The notes beneath the pieces are model-generated. The model saw nothing but the letters and a program-made list of their open reading frames with translations, was not told where the DNA came from and made no database searches. Positions 58,394 to 64,000 of a stretch of 64,000 bases of DNA are shown here, in pieces. Source of the stretch: Chloroflexota bacterium (lineage in GTDB: Bacteria > Chloroflexota > Anaerolineae > Caldilineales > Caldilineaceae); assembly GCA_018969295.1 (NCBI GenBank), contig JAGWYN010000004.1, positions 62,001 through 126,000 of the forward strand. Reading direction: 5' to 3'. How positions within the stretch are numbered: position 1 is the first letter of the stretch; each line of letters starts with the position of its first letter. The position numbers were made by a program, and so were the translations under genes.

Positions 58394-59104
58394 CTACGCT
58401 GAGCGGCGGCTGCGCCACCAGCCGAGGGCAGAAAGCAGGACAGCCCCGGCCAACCCTCCCTGCACCCCAGCCAGCCAGCCCGGGAAGGGCTGCGCTTCCC
58501 CATCCAGCAGGAGGGCAGGGGGAAGCTCCGCCACAAGCGGCGCGCTCTTGGCTGCGGCCCTGCCCAGATCCGGGGCAGGATCCAGCGCCTGCGGTGCCAG
58601 CATTGCTTCAGACTCTGCAGCCAGTGTCCTCTGTGCGGGGTCAGAGGGTGCTGCCAGTTCACCGGCAGGGAGGGAGGCGACGTGCAGGGAGCGGGCAGGG
58701 AACCCAAAGGCAGGCACAACCAATGTCAACAGCCACAGGGCCATGCTGCCAGCCAGCGCGCCGCGCCAGAGCGGACTGCCCCCCTGCCAGAACCGCCGCC
58801 ACCCTTCCAGCCAGCTCTTCCAACGGGGAAGGGGCTGGTGGGAGGAAGCATCTTCGGTTGTCGCAGCGGGCCGCACAGGCTGGCTGGTCTGCTCTGGGGT
58901 CAGCACAAAACTGCGGGGGGCAGTCAACAGAGGCAGCGACCGCAGCAGCTGCACCGTTTCAGTCAAGGTGCCCAGACGCCAGGCAACCCTTACATCCTGC
59001 TGCACAGCTTCTTCGACCAGACGCCTTTCCGCTTCTGAAACAGCGTGGTCGATATAGGCGGAGAGCAGTTCGTCAGAAATCTCTGGAAAACGTGATGTCG
59101 GCAT
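58394..59104 (-). CDS. Anti-sigma factor-like membrane protein
   Basis: The 236-residue protein has an N-terminal helical domain (ISDELLSAYIDHAVSEAERRLVEEAVQQDVRVAWRL) of the RseA/ASD type without the zinc-binding cysteines. A membrane helix lies at about 118-136, followed by an extracytoplasmic Ala/Pro-rich part and a second hydrophobic stretch near the C-terminus (about 210-230). It should hold the ECF sigma factor encoded 57 bases upstream at the membrane until stress. Confidence 0.82.
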   Translation of the reverse strand: MPTSRFPEISDELLSAYIDHAVSEAERRLVEEAVQQDVRVAWRLGTLTETVQLLRSLPLLTAPRSFVLTPEQTSQPVRPAATTEDASSHQPLPRWKSWLEGWRRFWQGGSPLWRGALAGSMALWLLTLVVPAFGFPARSLHVASLPAGELAAPSDPAQRTLAAESEAMLAPQALDPAPDLGRAAAKSAPLVAELPPALLLDGEAQPFPGWLAGVQGGLAGAVLLSALGWWRSRRSA

Positions 59105-59160
59105 GGTTTCTCAAACTTCAGGTCGTCGCTGCCCTGGTCAGCGGTGCTCGCCTTCTCTTG

Positions 59161-59802
59161 TCAGTAAGGACGGAAAGTTGCCGGCAATAGTTCCGGGAAA
59201 CGCAGCAAAAACGCGCGCACCCGGCTGCGCGCCCGGTTGATGCGCGACTTGACCGTGCCGATGGGGATGTCGGCGATTTCGGCGATCTCTTCGTACGAAT
59301 AGCCGTGCACGTCGCAGAGTGTGATCGCCAGCCGTTGGTCGGCAGGCAATGCAGCAAGGGCACGCTCGAGCAGGTCGCGCAGCTCAGCCTGCTCGACCTG
59401 TGCCTGGGGGTCGCCACTTCCATCCTCAAAATACGGGGCATACTCATCGTTTTCGATCAGGTCATCCAGATTGGCGGTGGGATGACGTTTCCGGGCACGC
59501 AGCCAGTCGTAACAGCTGTTGGCGACGATCCGGGTGAGCCAGCTTTTGAAGCTGCCGCCTTGAAATGTGGAAAAGGCGCGATAGACCTTGAGGAAACTTT
59601 CCTGAACGACGTCGGCCGCCGCTGCCTCGTCCAGCAGCGTTCGATAGGCTACGCTGTAGGCCAGATTTTGGTAGAGGAGCACCAGCTGGTTGAATGCTGC
59701 CAGGTCGCCAGCCGCCGCCCTCTCCAACGTCTGCGATTCGTCGAACGACGGGGCGACACCCAGCCGTGCCCGCTCGCTTTGCCCTGTCTCCAATCCTTGC
59801 AT
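59161..59802 (-). CDS. ECF-type RNA polymerase sigma factor
   Basis: The 213-residue protein has region 2 (LAAFNQLVLLYQNLAYSVAYRTLLDEAAAADVVQESFLKVYRAFSTFQGGSFKSWLTRIVANSCYD split over about 30-100) and region 4 (LPADQRLAITLCDVHGYSYEEIAEIADIPIGTVKSRINRARSRVR). It should direct transcription for an envelope or oxidative stress response, controlled by the next gene product. I chose ATG 59802; the frame runs further into tRNA-Leu but offers no credible start with a ribosome-binding site. The tRNA promoter lies in its leader on the opposite strand. Confidence 0.93.
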   Translation of the reverse strand: MQGLETGQSERARLGVAPSFDESQTLERAAAGDLAAFNQLVLLYQNLAYSVAYRTLLDEAAAADVVQESFLKVYRAFSTFQGGSFKSWLTRIVANSCYDWLRARKRHPTANLDDLIENDEYAPYFEDGSGDPQAQVEQAELRDLLERALAALPADQRLAITLCDVHGYSYEEIAEIADIPIGTVKSRINRARSRVRAFLLRFPELLPATFRPY

Positions 59803-59824
59803 CCTGCGTAGAAGCCTTCCAAGT

Positions 59825-59853
59825 TTGACGATTTCAACGCCACCAAGTATACT
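59825..59853 (+). promoter_or_regulatory. Promoter of tRNA-Leu
   Basis: TTGACG and TATACT are 17 bases apart, ending 18 bases before the tRNA. This is the best sigma-70 match seen in the window. It overlaps the leader of the divergent sigma-factor gene. Confidence 0.75.
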
Positions 59854-59871
59854 ACCAGAGTTCGTATTTGT

Positions 59872-59956
<85 letters not shown>

Positions 59957-60118
59957 AACCCTTGCCGGACAGGCCTGACTCTCTTCCAGTATAGCAGAGA
60001 TTCTGGCCTGCTGGCAACCGGTGAGACAAAGTCCTGGCCAATGCAGGCAGCAAATTTTTCCGACCCATTGCACTCGCATCGGTATCCCGCCAGGAAAAAG
60101 TCCAACACTAGAGCGGAT

Positions 60119-60160
60119 GGGCTGATCTGTCTGGGCTGATCTGTCTGGGCTGATCTGTCG
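60119..60160 (+). repeat. Three tandem copies of a 14-bp unit upstream of the SH3 lipoprotein gene
   Basis: GGGCTGATCTGTCT occurs three times without a gap; the last base of the third copy differs. It lies between tRNA-Leu and the lipoprotein gene in about 280 bases that otherwise hold nothing I can name. Confidence 0.9.
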
Positions 60161-60238
60161 GCAGAAGTGTAGATGGATCGGGCGATGGCTCTGAAGAATG
60201 GCTGGGGAGGGCGCGCATCGACATCTGGATTGGTCAGA

Positions 60239-61615
60239 ATGCTTAGAGTACGCTGTGCTTGTGCGACCCCGTCCTGTGGCCTCTCTCCCTTCCCCCATGT
60301 TTGCTGCCACAGCAGAATTTCTTTTGTCTTCTGGGTTCTGGCTGTCTCCCTCTGCACGGTTCTGTTGGCAGCCTGTGGATCGTCTGCGGACACAGAAGCA
60401 GAACGGGCTGCAGTGGCGCTCCAGATCGCACAGGAGTACGCTGAGGATCTCGATCTGGACAAAGCCCAGGCTGCACTGAACAACCTGGACGTTGCCAATC
60501 CCCGCCAGTGGCTGATGTTGCAGACGGAAACCCTGGCTGCTGACGCTGACCCGTCAGCGTCAGCTCTGGCGCTGCTGGCTGATGCACTCAACAGCCAGCA
60601 GACGCAGATCGAGCCCCAGGAGCCGGCCGCATCCCCCCCCCTGCCAACAGCCGAGCCAACAACGGTGCCAACAACGGTGCCGACAACAGAACCAACCACA
60701 GAGCCGACAGAGCCCGCAGCAAAGGTGTTTCCCTCCCCGACCGCTGCTCCGCCCCTGCCTGCGCCAGCCACCGAGAGCCTGCTGCCGACGCCGACCCCGC
60801 CGCCCACCCTGCCCCAGGGCCGGGCAACGGGCCCAGCCAACGTGCGCAGCGGCCCAGACACAGCCTTCGATTTTCTGCTCTCGCTGCCCCCCGACGCGGT
60901 CGTCGACCTGATTGGAAAGACACCTGCGGGCGACTGGTGGCAGGTGCAGCTGGCCGACGGCAGCAGCGGCTGGGTCTTCGCCCAGCTGCTGGCCGTTTCC
61001 GGCGCAGCCGACAGCGTCTCTGTCGCCGCCGTTCTCCCCACTCTGCCGCCGCCCCCTGCACCGGTGGCGGCCGCCGAGCCTGCCGCCGAGCCTGCCGCCG
61101 AGCCTGCCGCCGAGCCTGCCGCCCCTGCCGAAGCAGCCCCTCAGGGCGCTGCAGGGCCACATTTTCAGCTGGTCGAAAAACGGCTGTGGGATGTCTTTGA
61201 AAACGGCGGGCAGAAGGATGGGCCGACGGTGATCTGCGGCGAACGGCGCGAGCTGCACGTCTATGTGCGCGATGCGGCGGGAAGCCCGCTCAACGGGGTG
61301 GCTGTCCAGGCCCTGCTGGGCGCCAAAGAAATTCTGGTCACCGGGTCCCAGGGAAAAGGGGACGGCAAGGTCGAGTTTGTGCTGGGCGGGGGCCAGTATG
61401 TGACTGTGGCCCGGGACAACGACGGCCGTGAGGCGACCGCTGAGACCGCCTATGGGTTGACCACAGACCCGCGCGAGATCCCTTTCGAGCAGTTCATGGC
61501 CGGCCAGTATTGCAGCGACGAAGCTGCCTGCAATTTCTGGGCCAATCCAACCAATCAGCCGCCGCCGTGCTCAGGCCATTTCAGTTGGACCGTCGTCTTT
61601 CAGCGCAACTACTGA
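60239..61615 (+). CDS. Secreted lipoprotein with bacterial SH3 domain
   Basis: With the ATG at 60239 the product has 458 residues, a hydrophobic signal and a lipobox LLAAC (Cys46). The preceding charged region is unusually long and an ATG at 60173 is also open, so the start is uncertain. A TPR-like helical part (about 50-110) is followed by a Thr/Pro linker, an SH3 domain at about 210-270 (GPANVRSGPDTAFDFLLSLP, DWWQVQLADGSSGWVFAQLL), an AEPA repeat and a C-terminal Ig-like domain (ELHVYVRDAAGSPLNGVAVQALLG). It likely binds the cell wall or a glycan. Confidence 0.8.
   Translation: MLRVRCACATPSCGLSPFPHVCCHSRISFVFWVLAVSLCTVLLAACGSSADTEAERAAVALQIAQEYAEDLDLDKAQAALNNLDVANPRQWLMLQTETLAADADPSASALALLADALNSQQTQIEPQEPAASPPLPTAEPTTVPTTVPTTEPTTEPTEPAAKVFPSPTAAPPLPAPATESLLPTPTPPPTLPQGRATGPANVRSGPDTAFDFLLSLPPDAVVDLIGKTPAGDWWQVQLADGSSGWVFAQLLAVSGAADSVSVAAVLPTLPPPPAPVAAAEPAAEPAAEPAAEPAAPAEAAPQGAAGPHFQLVEKRLWDVFENGGQKDGPTVICGERRELHVYVRDAAGSPLNGVAVQALLGAKEILVTGSQGKGDGKVEFVLGGGQYVTVARDNDGREATAETAYGLTTDPREIPFEQFMAGQYCSDEAACNFWANPTNQPPPCSGHFSWTVVFQRNY
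61073..61120 (+). repeat. Four tandem 12-bp repeats encoding AEPA
   Basis: GCCGAGCCTGCC occurs four times exactly in the linker of the SH3 lipoprotein gene. Being in frame, changes in copy number would only alter linker length. Confidence 0.9.
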
Positions 61616-61622
61616 CCCTGCT

Positions 61623-61651
61623 TTGGCGGGCAGCCAGTTGCGTGCGATAAT
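61623..61651 (+). promoter_or_regulatory. Candidate promoter of the four-cNBD gene
   Basis: TTGGCG and GATAAT are 17 bases apart and TG lies one base before the -10 box (extended -10). It ends about 54 bases before the TTG start at 61705. Confidence 0.5.
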
Positions 61652-61704
61652 CGCGCGCAAGAACGCTTGGCTTGGGTTCCAAGCGAGATCAGGAGACAAA
61701 GCCG

Positions 61705-64000
61705 TTGAAAGAAGAATTCATCCAGTTTGCGCCGCTGTTTGCCGGCCTTACCCCCAGCGACCAGAAACTGTTGAGCGATCGTTTTGTGCAGAACAACGCT
61801 GCGACAGGCACCGTCCTGTTTCAGGCCGGGGACAACGCCGACGGCCTCTATCTGGTCGGCAATGGGTTTGTGCGCCTTTTCACAGCAGGAGGCAGCACTC
61901 TGGCAACCCTGGGGCCAGGCAGCGTGCTGGGCGAAGACAGCCTCTACCGCGCACTTCCTTATGATGTCAGCGCCCATGCGGTCTCTGCGCTGGAGTACTG
62001 GAAGCTGACAGACGCAGATCTGCGCGCCATCATCGTCCAGTATCCGGCAGTCGGCCTGAAGCTGAGCCAAAATTTTGGCAGTCTGATTGCCCAGATGCAG
62101 AACTATCTTGTCCAGCAGCTGGGCAAGAGCGCTGAGTTGAATGGGCTGCCCCGCCATACCCTGCAAGCCATCGCCGACCAGCTCGAGCCACGCAAAGTTG
62201 GGACAGGACAGCTGCTCTACCGGGCCGGAGACACAGCCGGGGGGCTCTTTCTGGTCGAAAGCGGCCGGATCGAAATCCGGCCCGACAGCGCAGACGGCGA
62301 GCGCCAGGAGGCTGGCGCAGGCCAGCTGCTGGGTGCCCTGGCCTTGTTGACCAACAAGGCCCAGACGGCCACAGCCACCGCCCGCGAAGAGACCCTGCTC
62401 TGGGCGCTCTCGGTAGAGGATTTCCAGTCGATCGCCTCCCGCCAGCCCGGCCTGCGCCGCAGCCTGGGACGCAATGTCAGCGCCCGGCTGAGCCGCACAG
62501 ACCAGGCACAGGCGGCTTTCCGTCTGGCGCAGATGCCGATCTTTGCACAGCTGCCACAGGCAGCCCTTCAGGGGCTTGCACAGCGGATGGTGCTCCAGCA
62601 TGTGCCGGCCGGCGAGCGGGTCTACCGGATTGGGGAGCTCGGCGACGCCTTTTACCTGGTCGAGAGCGGCGAAATCGAGCTGACTGCTGAAAATGCGGTC
62701 GGCATCGTCGAAGAGACCGGCCGGATCGGGGCCAATGGCTTTTTCGGCGAGCTGAGCCTGTTCGCCGGCCAGATCCGGGGCGAAGATGCCACCGCCACGC
62801 GCAACACCAATCTGTGGGTGCTCCCCAAAGCTCAGCTGGACGAAGTGGCGGTCCAGAATCCTGCTGTTGGCAAAGCACTCAGCCAGGGAGTCGCCACCCG
62901 CCTGGCCAGCGCCAGCCGTCCACAAGAAGAACTCTCGCTGCGCCAGTTTGTGCTGCTGGCCGACCTCAACCCGGCCGACTTGAAACAGATCGCCCCTTTG
63001 CTGCGCCCGATGCGCTACCGGGCAGGCGAAATTATCTACCGGACCAGCACACCCGCTGACACGCTCTACCTGGTCGAAAAAGGCACTGTGCGTGTCCAGC
63101 TGCTCAACGGCGGCGCCTACCTGGTGGGCCCTGGCGAAACGCTCGGGGAGCGGGCGCTGATCACCGAGCAGCCCCACAACACGACCGTCAGCGCCGACAC
63201 AGAGGTCGACCTGTGGACACTGGGCAAGCAGGATCTGGATCTGTTGATGAACCGCTATCCAGCAATTGCCATCAGCCTGACACGCATTATCAGCCAGCGG
63301 ATGGCCGAAGTGCCAGCGGTGGCGGCTGGGGGCCCCGGACAACCTGCACGCGCTGCAGAGATGGCACCTGCTCGGCGGCGCCATCAAGCTGCAGCGCTGC
63401 CAGAGGCTGACCCCCCACCACGCCGGCGCCGACAGAGCTTGAGCGACTGGTATGGATCCCTCTCCCCGGGTGCCCGGCTCCGCTTCATGCTGCTGCTGCT
63501 CCTGCTGCTGATCCTGCTCTGCCTGACTCTGCCGTTTACTGCAGCGACCATTCTCAACAGCATCGGCGCTGCCAGCCGTGCGGTCGCTGCTACGCTGGAC
63601 AACGCGCTCGACTCGGTCTATGCCAGCGGCAGCGTCCAGATCGCCGAGGCGGCGGCCGACGAAGCCGAACGGCTCCGGCTGGCCGACGCCCAGGTGCCAC
63701 CGACCCCCACCTACACCCCTTTCCCGACTGCGACCCCCCCGCCGACCCCCACTTCACCGCCGACCCCCACCCAGACGCCCGAGCCCTCTCCGACCCCCGC
63801 ACCGGTCATTGTCCAGACCTTTGCCCAGACCTCTATCCAGGCCGAGCCTGCTGTTGCCCAGGTGCCCCCCCCTGAAGAGCCGACGCCGACCCCAGAAGCG
63901 GTCGTGGCCGCTGCCGCCCCGCGCCAGCTCGACAGCCGCCTCCAGGGGCTCGGGGTGACTATCGAAGATGCCCAGGTGCAACCCGGCCAACCCTACTGGC
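61705..64000 (+). CDS. Membrane protein with four tandem cyclic-nucleotide-binding-like domains (3' end outside window)
   Basis: The frame runs 765 residues to the window edge. TTG 61705 is the start, with AGGAGA eight bases before it. Four CAP_ED-like jelly rolls follow one another (about 10-120, 145-260, 275-395 and 412-530), each with a core like AGDxxxGLYLVxxG and a glycine turn (VLGEDSL, LLGALAL, FFGELSL, TLGERAL). A basic linker (RRRRQRLSDW) precedes one membrane helix (about 593-617), then a Thr/Pro-rich extracytoplasmic region. None of the four has the usual phosphate-binding Arg-Ser/Thr-Ala after the Gly-Glu motif, so nucleotide binding is doubtful. No catalytic domain is seen. Confidence 0.88.
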   Translation, partial: MKEEFIQFAPLFAGLTPSDQKLLSDRFVQNNAATGTVLFQAGDNADGLYLVGNGFVRLFTAGGSTLATLGPGSVLGEDSLYRALPYDVSAHAVSALEYWKLTDADLRAIIVQYPAVGLKLSQNFGSLIAQMQNYLVQQLGKSAELNGLPRHTLQAIADQLEPRKVGTGQLLYRAGDTAGGLFLVESGRIEIRPDSADGERQEAGAGQLLGALALLTNKAQTATATAREETLLWALSVEDFQSIASRQPGLRRSLGRNVSARLSRTDQAQAAFRLAQMPIFAQLPQAALQGLAQRMVLQHVPAGERVYRIGELGDAFYLVESGEIELTAENAVGIVEETGRIGANGFFGELSLFAGQIRGEDATATRNTNLWVLPKAQLDEVAVQNPAVGKALSQGVATRLASASRPQEELSLRQFVLLADLNPADLKQIAPLLRPMRYRAGEIIYRTSTPADTLYLVEKGTVRVQLLNGGAYLVGPGETLGERALITEQPHNTTVSADTEVDLWTLGKQDLDLLMNRYPAIAISLTRIISQRMAEVPAVAAGGPGQPARAAEMAPARRRHQAAALPEADPPPRRRRQSLSDWYGSLSPGARLRFMLLLLLLLILLCLTLPFTAATILNSIGAASRAVAATLDNALDSVYASGSVQIAEAAADEAERLRLADAQVPPTPTYTPFPTATPPPTPTSPPTPTQTPEPSPTPAPVIVQTFAQTSIQAEPAVAQVPPPEEPTPTPEAVVAAAAPRQLDSRLQGLGVTIEDAQVQPGQPYW

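Overview
The window is GC-rich bacterial DNA, densely packed and almost intact: 51 protein genes that I accept, two tRNA genes and no recognisable transposase or rRNA. I infer a member of the Chloroflexota, most likely near Caldilineae/Anaerolineae. The signs are secreted proteins with Thr/Pro-rich (TPTxTP-like) linkers, several family-5 peptide-type ABC importers, a large LuxR/MalT-like ATPase regulator, a DUF2207/SPFH membrane cluster and an AmaP-like anchor next to scpB. This placement is inference; no marker gene settles it.

Layout. (1) 1-2271, minus: acyl-CoA carboxylase carboxyltransferase (PccB type) with a small membrane protein upstream and a truncated unknown gene downstream. The biotin ligase gene birA, which would charge a biotin-dependent carboxylase, starts divergently. 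(2) 2449-14869, plus: birA, a repeat-bearing secreted protein, a GT39-like membrane glycosyltransferase, a patatin-like lipase, a PfkB sugar kinase, a C45-type acyltransferase/amidase, a secreted sugar-dehydrogenase/PKD/PA14 protein, a sugar isomerase/epimerase and a Gfo/Idh/MocA dehydrogenase. The later genes look like carbohydrate or N-acyl compound catabolism. (3) 15075-27520, plus: two complete peptide-type ABC importers back to back (D-F-A-B-C, then D-F-B-C-A). The first binding protein appears circularly permuted. (4) 27630-29959: a small GNAT protein, a membrane protein and an antitoxin/MazF-PemK-like toxin pair inside repeated sequence. (5) 29957-35005, minus: a third importer (A-B-C) without ATPase genes, followed directly by an NTPase/winged-helix regulator.

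(6) 35278-44318, plus: tRNA-Pro(GGG) with its terminator, a PdtaS/PdtaR-type histidine kinase and ANTAR regulator, three envelope glycosylation/membrane genes (GT2, GT39, YfhO-like), an AmaP-like protein and scpB. (7) 44415-52325, plus: DUF2207 protein, zinc-ribbon membrane protein, helical protein, an SPFH protein ending in an excisionase-like HTH, an S49 protease and a large membrane-anchored protein; probably a membrane-stress or membrane-domain module. (8) 52470-59956: LuxR/MalT-like regulator, uvsE (minus), PspC protein, small membrane protein, then a minus-strand ECF sigma/anti-sigma/mutM operon and tRNA-Leu(CAA). (9) 60239-64000, plus: an SH3 lipoprotein and a truncated membrane protein with four cyclic-nucleotide-binding-like domains.

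The strongest novelty candidate is the circularly permuted binding protein at 17218-19122. Secondary candidates are the SPFH-HTH fusion beside an S49 protease, the four-cNBD membrane protein, the repeat-flanked toxin-antitoxin segment, the importer lacking ATPases with a regulator in its operon, and 12-14 bp tandem duplications that recur in gene leaders.
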